From Syngnathus acus (lineage: Eukaryota > Chordata > Actinopteri > Syngnathiformes > Syngnathidae): DNA of 64,000 bases. Each line of letters opens with the position of its first letter. Position 1 is the stretch's first letter. The stretch is from positions 11,528,501 to 11,592,500 of the forward strand of contig NC_051094.1 in NCBI RefSeq assembly GCF_901709675.1. Reading direction: 5' to 3'. This document shows positions 12,977-31,960 of this stretch, in pieces. Below the pieces are notes generated by a model that saw nothing but the letters and a program-made list of their open reading frames with translations, did not search any database and had not been told where the DNA came from. Made by a program: the position numbers and the translations under genes.

Positions 12977-14019
12977 CATAGGGATAATTTTGTGTTTTTG
13001 TAAATCTTTACAGTGATAATTCATTATTATTCCATTGCTGCGATCCCTTTTCTTCAATGGAGGTGGAAAAAAATTCGCTTAAATGTGATGTTACACACAT
13101 TTCGGATACTCAGGAACAGCAGCTGTCCAAACAGCATCCTATGTGCCTGTCTGCTTACTCTTGTATTTAGATGTGTACTTAGCCTCCTCTGCTGCCCAGT
13201 ACACTGTCCCTTTCACTCTGTCAGCTTTGTTCTACCTGTGTGGCTGGGAGGAGGATTATTTCCACCCTCAGCGAGGGAGCAGGGAGAAAGAGAAGAGAGG
13301 GATCCTATTTTCCCCTCAGACTCATTAGTGGATACATGTGAATGCGAAGCAGCCGCTCACTTGATGCTGCAAGACAATTCTCAGCACACCGCTTTCGGAG
13401 CCGCGCACAGACCCGTGTGTAACATTATCGTATGCATGCTCAACTTGCAAGGCATAAGACACTTGACATAGTAACATACCCCTGTTACATGCAAGCTTTA
13501 GGGCTTTGCGTAATCTAAAATGTGCTCTGGCCAAAGTGACATCATTTGAATAATGAATTGAGGTTTAGGATTTCTTTGTGCAGCTGTGCAGTTGCAGTAT
13601 CCATGCACAGATATCAGACTGAGATGTCTGTTTGGCCGAAGACTCGTCTCAGGAGCTGCACATTCCTCAATTTGGGAGCTCATGCTGCCATAGAATTAAA
13701 GCGGCCATATTTATTTTCACACTAGCAGACTTGCAGGATAGATGATCCCGGAAAACACTTAGCTCCAAACTAACTGTTAGCCGTGTGTTTTCACAGATTC
13801 CGTTAAGATCCGTTGAGCAGCTTTTCTCCTAAGTGTTCTCCCTCTTCGAAGTAAGGCAGGTGCGGACGCGTGCACCGACACTTCCGACACGTCTCCGCTA
13901 TTATCTTCGCCATGCCAAGTGCAATCAGGTCGTCTCATTCCTCCCCGGTGAGCTTTGGAGGCAGCCGGCGCTGTGCTCCAGGGAGGGGAACGAGCGGAAC
14001 CCCGTGGCCAGAGCCGGGT

Positions 14020-14280
14020 GATGAAGAAGGCACCGTTGGGCCATTAACGGTGTACACATCTCTGGTTAATGTGTTTTACTTTTACCTGCTGGGAGTTTAA
14101 TTAAAAAACAAAGAGGCTCAATTTAAAGGCCATTATTATGCTAATGTTGTAAGCATGGGATGGTGATTAAGCAGCTTTTAGAGCTGACTGGAGCTAGCCC
14201 TTGGGAGCAGGAGGATGGCACTTTTTATTTGGCTTCATTACTCTCCATGAATCTATAGTCCAAAGAGAAATGCTGATAAT
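14020..14280. promoter_or_regulatory. candidate conserved noncoding block in lmx1b intron
   Basis: Repeat-free block with TTTAATTAAAAAACAAAGAG near 14097 (homeodomain site next to a Sox-like ACAAAG) and further TTAATG and GATTAAGC sites. Candidate enhancer by motif content only. Confidence 0.28.
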
Positions 14281-14362
14281 ATAAAACAAGGTCAGCCATT
14301 GCAATATTTTACACTGACAATATTTTTGAGGGGGGGGACACTGCATTCATGAGGATTGAAGG

Positions 14363-14422
<60 letters not shown>
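14363..14422. repeat. (TTTC)n microsatellite
   Basis: About fifteen perfect TTTC units just after a G-run (14329-14337). Confidence 0.98.
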
Positions 14423-15991
14423 GTGTTTTTTATGTAAATCATCATGCAATTATTAAATGTCAACACTTGTAAATGCAACATTTAAACAAATCTATTTTTT
14501 ATTCAAAATAATCACAGCACTTTGAAACAGTTTTCAAATGTTCAAATGATTTTTCATGCCTAAAAATGCAGTTAATCAAACTGTAAACCTTTCCAAGATT
14601 TAACATCAGCAAATTGGAGGGAAAAAGGAAATGTAAAGGGACTTCTGATGGCGTGTCACCCATCCTGTCCCGAGACCTTCTTCTGACCCGTCACACAGTC
14701 ATCATGTCACACCCTCACATGATTGGCGTGGCCGCAGGTTGCCTAGCCAAAACAATCTTAAAAGTAATAGTTTACAGCTGCTGCTGAGATAATCCTTATC
14801 CCCTCAGGCTCGGATGAGAGTCACTGACATAAGAGGCTGAGGTGTATTGTTCCCGAAACTGTTATGGTATTACTCAGAGTACTGGTCAGCAAAATCCGAG
14901 TGTGTCGCACGTGTTGCTAAATGTAGCATGATCAATTCATCACCCCCCCACCCCTTCTCCCTTAGGCTTCTCAGTACTTTCTTTCATCCTGCCCAGTCCT
15001 CCCGATGTTTATCACTGCAGCAGAAGCATTAAATGTAATGTCTGTGGAAGGGAAATCATTGGCAGCATGCGGTGAGAGCTTAAGATGTTGTCACACTTTA
15101 AGTTGCCTATAATCTGTTCAAAGGGATAGCGCATAGTTCTCCAGAGTGCCTGTAAAAGGGGAAAGAAGAAGATGCTGAAGTCTCTCAGCTGTACTTGGCC
15201 AGCCTGAAGTGTTCATCAGACAAAATAAGTGCTGCTCCCTGTTGTCCTTGTCTTCTATATAATACTTTTTACTCTTGGCTGTGTCTTTTTATATTTCCGA
15301 AAAACACCGCTTTACCACCAGTGTGATAATCTGTCAGAGTCGATGAACCCAATCACAGCTAAATTGAGAAAGAACAGACAAGGGATTACAGGTATGTGGA
15401 CACAGGATTAAAAAGAAGGACGTGATGAGTCCTCTGGGAGAGAGCTCTGTGCTGAGATAGGCCCTTTTTCTTTCATTTATGAGTCCGTCGGGGAGGCCTA
15501 GGTAAATATTGACAGCTCTCTGCTTGAGATGCGGCTATTGATCCACAGAGGAGGCGCTCATCCCTTGATCTGTGCGCTCAGGTGTGGGAGGTGGAAAGCG
15601 AAAGGCAGGATGGGAATTGTTGATGCTGGTGGTCCTGGCTGCGACAATTGGAGTCATGTTACACAGGCAGCTGCACGTCCACACGGTCAGCCAGTGGTTC
15701 ATGTAGAGGTTGGAAATGACACCACGCCAGACAAAAAACGACAACCTTTTGGAGCTTGTCACTACCGCTTGCCTTCCTTGCTACTTGACTAACAGCTTGG
15801 AAATATACAGAGTGAAAATATACAGCTTGGAAATAGCCAGGAAATAAATATATACCTACACTTTTTCCATCACTAAAAAGAGTTTTTTGCAATAGTATCT
15901 CCCGTGTCTTTATTACTAAGAAGATAGCCAAGTGTCTTAGGATAGAATTTCCCAAACCTTTTAAATATATTAGGTATTGCTGTGACATAGA

Positions 15992-16080
15992 CATCCGTCC
16001 GTCCATCCATCCATCCATCCATCCATCCATCCATCCATCCATCCATCCATCCATCCATCCATCCATCCATCCATCCATCC
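15992..16080. repeat. (ATCC)n microsatellite
   Basis: About 22 units, the first ones GTCC variants. The adjoining 16085-16120 reads like a decayed start of the dispersed fish repeat seen again at 53.6 kb (GAACC-CTTAATCCTCACCAGGG). Confidence 0.96.
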
Positions 16081-18641
16081 AACAATCCATTCTTTGAACC
16101 CTTAATCCTCACCAGGGTCAAAGCCAGAGCAAATGTTCTGCCGTCCATGTATTCATTTAACATAAAAAATAATCGGCCAACTAATAAAAAAAATTACCAT
16201 AGCCATACATCTAGATAGGCTGCTCTGGGCTTCTTTTTTTGAAGCGGGACATCCCAGTATAGATTTTGACTCTTGTAATGTTACCACAGATCTGCTTCTT
16301 GTCGACATGAAATCATTTTTTATGTCCTCTGGCCTGCCTCCCGCTGGCACGTTGGCCCAGTGGCCCCGGACCTCAAACCACTAATCAGGTAATGTTGGGG
16401 AGGTTGAATGGCGTGCCTCCCCCTGGTCAACCTTCACTGCTCACACAGCGGTGTTGTTTTAAAGAGCATTCTTTAGCAGCTGAACTTGGAAAGGTATTAA
16501 AGTGGGATTAGTCTCCTCCACAATCCACTGCTTGTGTCATTCAGGGAGTTTGTGTTCTCCTCTCCCCACTGCCACCTCCCCACTCCTCTTCTGTTTGATT
16601 GTGGCGAGCCGCAGGAGTGGGCCTGACTGTGCCTTTCAAAGGAGAGGGGTAGGGTTAAATCCCTAGTCCACTGCTCCCTGCTAATTCTCCTTGTTCCTTA
16701 GAGAAGGATTTACTTCTGCTGCCAGATTCTCAAAGGCCCTCTCTGCCCATCCGAAAAGTCGCCGTTGCCTTCCTGTGGAGGTGTGGTTGCCATAGAAGGG
16801 GCGTCATGCATGGCTATTCCATCTGAACCCCGCAGAGAATGGGGACCAGGGGCTGAAAACAGGCAGAAAGTCCGGATTAGAGTCGAGGACAAAGCAGGAC
16901 AGGAAGATTCCAGAAGGGACGAATAGGAATTACAGCAGCAAAAATAATGCAAAGTGACAGAGAGGGGAAATAGAAAAATAATGGCTTACAAGATTAGACT
17001 CGGTGCACGGAAGAGAAGAAAGGAACGGGGGCTGAATGAGAATGTTTTCATCTAGATGAGAAGATTTGAGAGAGCGGCTGTAGGTGAATGCAGACTCCTG
17101 AACATATCCAAACCGTGCTAACAAGTCATTTCCTCAACTTTTCGCTCTCTTTCTTAGCCTAAGCCGTCAATCATTAGCTAAATATTAGAGCTGGGAACTT
17201 GTCTTGAGAGATTCATCACTTCTTTCCACTGATCCCAGCATGTAACACACTAATCCTTCTAAAAATGTGCAACTAGTTCCTGAATATTCAGTTTTGCCAG
17301 GGTGAGCTTTTGCTTTTTTTTGTTTTCCCAAATAAAGAAAAAAAAGTGCTTTCTGATTTTTCTTTTATCAAATGGACAAGCCTAGTAGTTTGTTTAGAAG
17401 CTACAGTATGTCCACGTTGCCAGTTCACTTAAAAAAGACGGACGCTTGTTTTAGAAACTTGCCAACATTTTTTTCCACTTTTTCCATCGTTGAATAATAA
17501 TCTTCTTAACTTATTGTAATAAATGGAAGATTATAGGATTTTCTGAACCTTGCTTGGGCTAGATTGCTGCTGTGCGAAGGCTGAAAAGTTAATAACGTTT
17601 AAACATGTTCTATACACTCCACAGTTGTGTCAAATGCAGGTGGATTGGACTTGTTGATGTGTAATTAAGGTAACATAAAAAGCTGGTTGCGCTGAGCAAT
17701 AGTGACGCAATCACCTTCAAAGAGAGCTGCATGCAGTCAACAATAGAAACCACACTTCTTTCCAGCATGCATACAGCTGCCGGGTGCTGCTTGCACACGT
17801 GTTAACACAGACAAACACACACACCCTATCAGCACTCAATCAGCACCAAGAACACAATTACCATGACAAAACCCTCTTCTCATATTTACACATTATATTC
17901 ATCACCATCGCTCATCCCTGCCCCGAAACAGTCCATGATGTTAAATAGTCCTCTCGTTGCCTCCCTGCGTCGCACAATGAAATAGATGCTCACCACAAAT
18001 AGATAGGCGGCTGCCAGCTGTCTTCCTCACCAGGACAAACAAAGACGCTGCTAATAAATCCAGCTTTACGGCTGGACAACATCAACCACGCTCGACGCCT
18101 CCTTGCTTCATTTTTATATGGCTTCTTCTGAACAAACAAGCACAAATTAAATGACTCAAAGTCACCAATGAAACAATCCAAGCATTTTGCTGAATGATCA
18201 CAAAAGAAGACGGTATTGGACAGACGACCCAAGCGGTGTTGCAGCACGGAGGCATGATGTCAGATTGTTAGATAAAATATGACACTCAGCAGTCAGTAAT
18301 GAATCATGGACTCTGATATGCTAACTGATGCATCCAACATCAATGGCCATCTAGCTGCAAACATCTCCCAAGAATGTTACATTTAATTTATTTCAACTTC
18401 AGTACACAACAAAACTGACCAAGATGATGACCATCTTCAGCTAATTCAGCCTGGCCCAATCCAATTATCAACCCAATCTGCTGGGTCAAAATTAATTAAC
18501 CCAATGTTGGGTAAAAACAAACCAATCTTCTCCAAATCTACAGCCATGCAGCAAGTAGGTTAGCAATTACCACTAGTCCTTGAACTACATATGGTGATAC
18601 AATACTTACCTCTGTTATGTTTTTTTTAAACTTTTCTGTAA

Positions 18642-25123
<6,482 letters not shown>

Positions 25124-26095
25124 AACGACAAAGAAAGGATGAGGGGGAAAAAACAGCACAGAACAAACTGCGCATCTCTACCTAAAGCCTGCCGTTCGGG
25201 AGTTGGTAGACAAGCACGGATACGACAGAAGAAAACGCCTGCTTTGGCTTGCTCCCCGTTATGCGTGGACGCTTACTCCAAGATTGCAAAACCACTTGTA
25301 GGACAGTGAAGAAAACAAGACTTGTTAATTGTTAGAAACCGTTCAGTAGGATCGCTCATCCCTAACAGGAGATCCATATTACTCTTTCCTTGGTTCACGA
25401 GTAGATATTAATGCCGCTGATACACTCCCAAACCAAATAACAGCGTGAATTTATACAGTGCATGATCAGTTGTGAACAAAACATTTCGAATTCATCCCCC
25501 TCGGTTAAGATGTGGTGTTTGGATTGTTTCTTCTTAACACGACATGGTTTACCGCTAGCATTTTGATCACTATGGATAGGTACTAGATATTGTGTTAATA
25601 GTAAATAGGTGCAGCATGTCTGCGAGCGTGACTGTACATTTGTGTGTTTGAGAGTTTGTGGAGAGAAAGAAGCGTTTAGACGACTAAGAAAAAAAAGGTG
25701 GAGAATATGGTGAACTAGTAAGATCAGTGAAATGTAAATAGTTTTCCGAGGCAAATTGGATGTGCATGTTAAAAATGGAAAGCATTCTATTTATTTAACT
25801 ATAACAGGCTCTTGAAGGTACATATTAAAAATGAAAAGCTTTATTTAAAAAGGAGAACTTTTTTTGAGCAATTAGTGAGTTCACAAGTTTCACAATTTAT
25901 CTGTGTGCCATTTTAATATGAAGATTAACCCTTTTCCCAAGCCGAGCTGTAAATGAGCAATGTGCTATTTATTTCGTACAGACCATACACTCTTTGTTGT
26001 CATTGTCATATGTGCATTCTCAAAATGTTAAAGTTGCTAATTGACCAAAGTTGACTGGTTTGATGAATAAACAATGTCTTTCTCCTGATCACATT
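25124..26095 (+). other. lmx1b: lmx1b 3' UTR
   Basis: Noncoding sequence after the stop codon. A consensus AATAAA at 26066-26071 is followed by a T-rich segment (gtctttctcc), so cleavage is expected near 26085-26095. The stretch is AT-rich and free of obvious repeats. The end is inferred from the signal only. Confidence 0.7.
26066..26071 (+). terminator. lmx1b: lmx1b polyadenylation signal AATAAA
   Basis: Canonical hexamer about 940 bases after the lmx1b stop. It is the first canonical hexamer I saw there in a suitable context. Confidence 0.65.
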
Positions 26096-27323
26096 GAACC
26101 AATGGCCTTATTCAGAGTACTGAATTTAAAACATTAAATAACAATAACGTGACAAATATTTATTCAGTTTCATAATTGCGACAGGAAGGGTGAAATGGGG
26201 TAGTCATGCACAAATCCTTGTCAACAGCTCAGATTTCAAAACTGACAGCAGGCTTATACGTTTCACTCTGTTAGAGGCCAGACAAGGACATTGGTTTCTT
26301 GTTTATGATAAACCTTAATCCATGTGCTGCAATGTGGACATTGTAAACAGAAACACAAGTGAGACAAGTGAACCATCGCTGTTGATTTTCAGGAAACCGA
26401 TTGAAAAAGAGCAGTTTTCCAAAGAATGAGTTAAAATCATATTTGACAAAGAAGAAAATAGTGTATGCGGACTATAATAGGCTATATACAGTATGTTGTA
26501 TGAAGACATTTTTTTCATGGTTGCACAGGTGATTTCCAAAAAGATTGTAACATGAACATTACAGCCTACCATTCATAACTTCCATCCATCCATTATCAAA
26601 ATCACTTATCCTCCAATTGTTACAAATTGCTAGTTCAATTAAAAATGCAAAAAACAACAAAGTATCATAAGTTCAGTTACAAACTGATTAAAATTCATGA
26701 TAATAAACAGAATTCTAAGAACGCGTGGTACAGATAATATAGTCAATGGCTGTGGCCACTGGACGGGCTTGGATTACTTCAACGCATGTACATACAGTGA
26801 TAGATGGCAACACCATAGGTGGCAGCATTGAAATCATAATAAACAAACAAACCAACATTTTGAGTTGGTTAGCGTGCAAGGAGTGGCTGTAGCCCTATAA
26901 CACTGGAGCGTAAACCTCGCCCAGGTCCCGAGGCTTCGTATGGCGGCTGGTTGCAAGAGCCAGCTGGGTGTGCTTTCATCTTTCATCTCCGTGACAGTTT
27001 GTCACTACAGTCATGATTTCTTCCACCCTCAATCAGCATTGTCACATGAACACACAGATTCCGAAAACTCTCCAATAATATTTTTTGTTGTTTTGCAAGA
27101 CTATGCTCTCACTGTGAAAGCGACACCCTGAGAAAGGGAGCTAGTGATGTTCAAAGTTTTGAAACATTCCAGCACTCAATCTCCACTATCAAGATGACAC
27201 CCAGGTTTCAAAATCTCCTCACATGTAACACCTCAAGGTGAGGGATCCCCAGAGGCAAAATGCTGTGACATTTGGAGCCATCTTTGTCAGTGGTGGAAAA
27301 TATTAGAAATATAGGAAATATTT

Positions 27324-27570
27324 ATAGACAATACAGATAGACTATGTCTTTCAGCTGGCCTAGGAACGCCTTGGGATCCCCCAGGATGAGCTGGATGAAG
27401 TGGCTGGGGAGAGGGAAGTCTGGGAGTCCCTCCTGAAGCTGCTGCCCCCGCGACCCGACCCCGGATAAGCGGAAGAAAATGGATGGATGGATGGATGGAT
27501 GGATGGATGGATGGATGGATGGATGGATGGATGGATGGATGGATGGATGGATGGATGGATGGATGGATGG
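27324..27570 (+). mobile_element. 5'-truncated Rex3-like (RTE) retrotransposon end
   Basis: One frame reads [20 protein letters not shown], then [14 protein letters not shown] and a stop, immediately followed by GCGGAAGAAAATGGATGG and a long GATG tandem tail. A very short 3' UTR and a GATG tail are hallmarks of Rex3-type RTE elements of fish. An AAATATTT present at both 27316-27323 and 27571-27578 could be the target duplication. Only the last part of the ORF is retained, so the copy is dead on arrival. Confidence 0.65.
27481..27570. repeat. (GGAT)n tail
   Basis: About 22 perfect GGAT units forming the tail of the adjoining Rex3-like element. Confidence 0.95.
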
Positions 27571-27823
27571 AAATATTTTCTCACGACTTTCTACCTTTAC
27601 TTTAAACATTTAAAAACATACCAGTTCCAACCCCTTATTTTCTCCAAATAGTTGTTACTTCTTTTCAAACTCTGCAGATGACAACTGGATTTTAAAAAGA
27701 CAAAAAAAATTAACCACTTCTAAGATCTTGATTGATATCTAGGGGAGTTATAAGGTTGAAAACAGAGACAGCAGAAGAATAATGTGAACTAAGGGCCAAT
27801 AATGGCAATTGCAAGAGATTCGG

Positions 27824-28197
27824 TGTCACGACTTGTTCCCGGTTGTTTTATTATGTGTTGGTTGTCATGGTTTCTGTCCGCGTCGGTGTACTCGCCCCTC
27901 CCTTCCTGTGTCTACTCACAATCAATGTACTAATCACAGTCGCCTGCCTCTCGTTACCTGTCTCGTATTTAAGTCCTGTCTGCGTGTCACTCCCTCTCGG
28001 ATCGTTCTTGTTTCTTGGTTCCTGTCTTTGTCAGTTCTGTTTTGGTTAGCCAGTCTGTCGGTCGGTCCGTTAAGTTATGTCTGTTTGCCGGTTCTGTTAG
28101 TTTGTCCTCCTTATCCTCTCTTCCAGCTACCTTTTCCCTTCAATAAACCCTGGTCCAAGCTGCATTTGGTCACCCTGCTCCATTCCGATCCGTGACA
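27824..28197 (+). mobile_element. solo LTR, Ty3/gypsy-type
   Basis: It begins TGTCACGACTTG and ends CGTGACA, giving TG...CA termini. It is flanked by a perfect 5-base duplication, TTCGG, at 27819-27823 and 28198-28202. Inside are a TATA-like TATTTAAG (27966-27973) and a polyadenylation signal AATAAA (28142-28147), the order expected for U3-R-U5. No internal retrotransposon sequence lies on either side, so this is a recombined solo LTR. The 5-base duplication fits a gypsy/ERV-like integrase; the class is inferred. Confidence 0.8.
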
Positions 28198-28419
28198 TTC
28201 GGTGAGGCAAGTTATTCCCCATTTGTGGCTTTATGAGAATTGTTTGATGTTTTTGACGACAATAATAATTTGATTTCCTTCCAAACCTGAAATAACAAAG
28301 CTTTCAACATTCTCTGTCTAATTGAATGTAATGTTGTAGTTCTCTAGATTGGTCGAGGTCTCCAAAACACATTTTAAGGGACTTGGTCTCATCTCAAAAT
28401 CAAAGGCATTTATACTCTG

Positions 28420-28560
28420 TCTTGTCTCAGTCTTGGACAGGGCGGACTGGGGATTTCTGAACAAGACCAGTCGAGACCAGGCCAGTGCAACTGTGAGCAA
28501 GGAGAAGCGCGGAATGCAATTGCTGCGCTTTTTTTCCTGGTGTCGCCTGTAGTGCCCCTG
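28420..28560 (+). repeat. unclassified dispersed repeat, copy A
   Basis: It shares GTCTTGGACAGGGCGGACT, GATTTCTGAACAAGACCAG, GAGACCAGG and TGTCGCCTGTAGTGCC with the reverse complement of 48583-48705. Two diverged copies lie 20 kb apart in opposite orientation. I could not assign the family. Confidence 0.6.
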
Positions 28561-31409
28561 CACACAATGTGGATGGACAAAGACAGCTGGAGATGCACCG
28601 CTCCCTAAATATTTGAAAAAAATATTGGAAAACCTGTCAGTAATTCCATATATATGGTTTGATTTCATAATTTCATTTGCCCAGTAAATAAAAAAAATAA
28701 AAGAAAACTATTCTTGTTCTTTTGCTTAACTACTAATTAATTTTGCCACCTCTGCTTTTTATTACTTTACTAAAAGCGATAAATCAATCACTAATGCAAA
28801 TGTTCTTTGCCAGCTTCGGGCAACACTTCAAAACATTTGACCAGTTCCTGAAAAGTTTGTTTTGAAAATTAATTTCAACTAGAGTGCACGGAATGGCTCC
28901 AAATGCTAGCCTTATACAAAACCTCTAAGATATTTTCCTCACCTCAATTTTGACAAACAGTAGAGCCAATGAGTGACTATAATCAACATCATTGCCTGTT
29001 CGTTGGGTGAGAATCAGCCAAAGAAGTCTCTCAGAGGTTGAGGTAAGTGTGGTCTCAATATGAAAACAGTGGAGCTGAAACCTGAGCTGGAGCCTCAGAC
29101 GGACTCACACACGAACTCATGGCGAATTAAGAGCCCCCCTTCAGTAAACGCTTCACACGTTTACTCTTCTGCTGTCCTCTAACCGCATAGGAAATGAGCC
29201 CAGTGACAATATTTTCACTAGATAGTCAAAATCCTGAAATTTCTCCCCGAAACACAATTGGAGGTTTGTGGTGGCCGACATTTAGAAAACGTCGGTCTCG
29301 TGATTTGTTGTTATTGTAACGGTAAATTCAAGTACGTTGCTGCCTGAGCAGAACAAACAGCAACGTTTGTTGAAAGTCTTCAGTTTTGGGTAATCACACA
29401 ACAGACAGTATACATGCGACTTTCAAAAGGCTATTTTTCAGGATGATTACGAAAGCACGAGCCAAAAATATATTTTGCAGGCTAAATACAGTCTAAAGGT
29501 ATCATGATTTCAGAGAGTTCACAGGAGTTCACAGTAAGTCCCTAGCCGGAGCAAAGGGGCGCTTTTGGGTGTTTTCATTGGGCATTTTCCATGCTGTGTG
29601 GTTAATTGTTAAAGGGAGATATTTAACCAGCGGCTGCCACATATTTTTTTTGTGCCTTGAGGGTTTGTGTGATGGCATGACAGGCTGTAGTTTGGTTTGA
29701 CCAGAAACATGGCTCTTAGCCAAGTGTCTTTGCAGCAGTGTGTGTTGCTTTATTGGGGTAGTCTGCAGTTCAAAACGCCGCTGCCTCGACTGTTTGCGTG
29801 ATATAATGTACATGAGGAAACACAGGTTTACCAAGAACATGAGCCTATTTTGACTTGCAATGAAAAAAAATTCTTGCACCAAATGAAAATAAAGGAGGTG
29901 CATTCCATTATGTATCCCTCCATGCTGAGAACCAAAAGTTCATTGCACACATTTATTTGATATGCTGCCATGTTTTAACCTCTCGCCTCTTTCCCTGTCC
30001 TGAGAAAAGATGGTGTGGGCTTCACCTCTCAGTGCCCAGGGTGCAGATAGAGCCCCGGATAGTGGCTCAGTAATCCCCCTCAGTATTGGAGCTCATCTGT
30101 TTTGCTTTTCGTTTTTCTGCATTATTAGTGCTTATTGGTACATGGTCCAGGAATGTGGCCAGGGTGTTTGAAGTGAAGGAGGAAGGTGATGCCAGGGGCA
30201 TGAGTTGAAGGAATGATGACCTTAGGGTCTAACACAAGCCAGCACTTCTAACCTCTAGGAGCCTTTCTTGATGTTGGAATCCAAGCCCCGCCCAATCACC
30301 TATCTTAAAATCCCTTGACTTTCCCAAATACTCTGGAGAATTATGGATGCAGGTTTGAGAATCAAACCAAACCTTCTCTCTGCTGAAACTACTGTGTAAC
30401 TTTTTAAAGATATAAGTACAAGTGGCGGGGCGGAGGGATGACTGCATGTTCTCTTTGTATAAGGAAAAACTAGAAATGCTTCTCCACTGTTTACACGGTA
30501 AATAACTTGATTGCATTATGCAAAACTGCAGATCTGAATCAACAACTTGACACACCGCTAACACAAATAATTGTACCGTATCTTTTTGTCTCCCCACGTG
30601 ATGCATATACACTTCCTTGTCGGTTCAAGGACACCAGTATTAAAGCTGTCAGTGAGCGAGATAAAGCCGACTATCCTGTCCACAAGGTTTGGAGAAGAGT
30701 TCAGAGTGCAGTTCAGGTTACTCTGACAATTTACAAATGATCACATCAGTAAGGATCCACTTTATGTGTTACTCCTCTTCTTAAAACATGTTAGCATATA
30801 AAAAGAGGAATGTTTGAAGTATTTTTTTTCTTGTCTGTTTCAACACAATCCAGTTAGAAAGACACTAACTCCCCATTTCTGGTCTGGATGAAGAGGAGAG
30901 AAAACATTGCCCTTGCTCAGGAATGAACTTCAGAGCAAAGTTGCTGTCCACAGCAACTCTTACAAACATTAACTCTGGACGTTGGGATACTAAAAAGGAC
31001 AAGGTGAGCCCTCAGCTGTATATTTAAGCGCTGCAGGTTTTGACAGAAGTCACCTGTGAGGCTGATAAATCACCGTCAGTGTACACGGCAAGTTAAGCGT
31101 GGACAGTAAATCTGAATGTCAACAGCTAAGTCAAACTGTTGGGAATTCTGTATTTGGCTTACTTCCTGTCATTTTTGCCTTGTTTTCAATGTACCCTTGA
31201 TGAGTGTGATGAGAGGTGCAGCGCTCTTGTGAACATCACTGATTTATTCAACATATTACTTCTTGGAAAATAAAGCTTGACCTTTTTTTCAAGGTTGTGT
31301 CTTACAAGTCATCTGCCTTGTTGCGTGTTCATTTGTTTATATAAATTAGATATAAGCCACGGAATTCCATACAGACCTTTATAAAGCTGTAAATCTTGTA
31401 AGTGTCACA

Positions 31410-31960
31410 CAGGCTATCGATGCTGTACTTAGAGTGGAGCTATTGCGCTGAGATTTAATGACCTTTGTGTCACATTTGACCTCCTCGATGACCCGCACTG
31501 ACATGATAATGATATTTTTTTTGAAGACAGGGGTCAGTGCTGTTCTGCCCTGAATGACCTTTTAGATTGTAGCGTGCACCAACCTCATCATCAGTTCATC
31601 AGGACAATTAATAATCCATAATGTTAGATATGAATATCATTTATCAGCTGGAACGCTGTCCAATTCCCCTAGAGGTGAAGCTCCTAGAAAAAACGCTTTG
31701 ATTTGAGGCCCATTGATTAGCCTCATGCTCCCCTCCAGTTAACAGCAGACAATCCTTCTTTGCGCACAGCTTGGTCTTTTAGTGTGTTTTTGACAGTTTT
31801 ATTATGAAGACTAAAGGGACACAAATAAAGTGCACATGAACAGCCTCCGCTGGTGCGCGCTCCAAAAGGTTAGTAAATTTCACCATATGGATTTTTGGTG
31901 CCTGGCCTAAATGTCATGGCTTAATTATTAACTGTGGGGCAATTTGGCAAGAGATTTGCT
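31410..31960. promoter_or_regulatory. candidate conserved noncoding block downstream of lmx1b
   Basis: Repeat-free, complex block about 5.5-6 kb past the lmx1b polyadenylation site. It includes CATTGATTAGCCTCATGC near 31710 and TTAATTATTAA (31921-31931). Composition and clustered AT-core sites resemble vertebrate developmental enhancers. No conservation test was possible. Confidence 0.32.

Noticed and set aside
13013-13471. 152-codon plus-strand ORF next to the ATT repeat
   Set aside because: No domain, no splice context; the overlapping frames change character along the length, as expected by chance.
27809-28195. 128-codon ORF with hydrophobic segments
   Set aside because: It lies within the solo LTR. 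The apparent membrane-like sequence comes from the pyrimidine-rich LTR.
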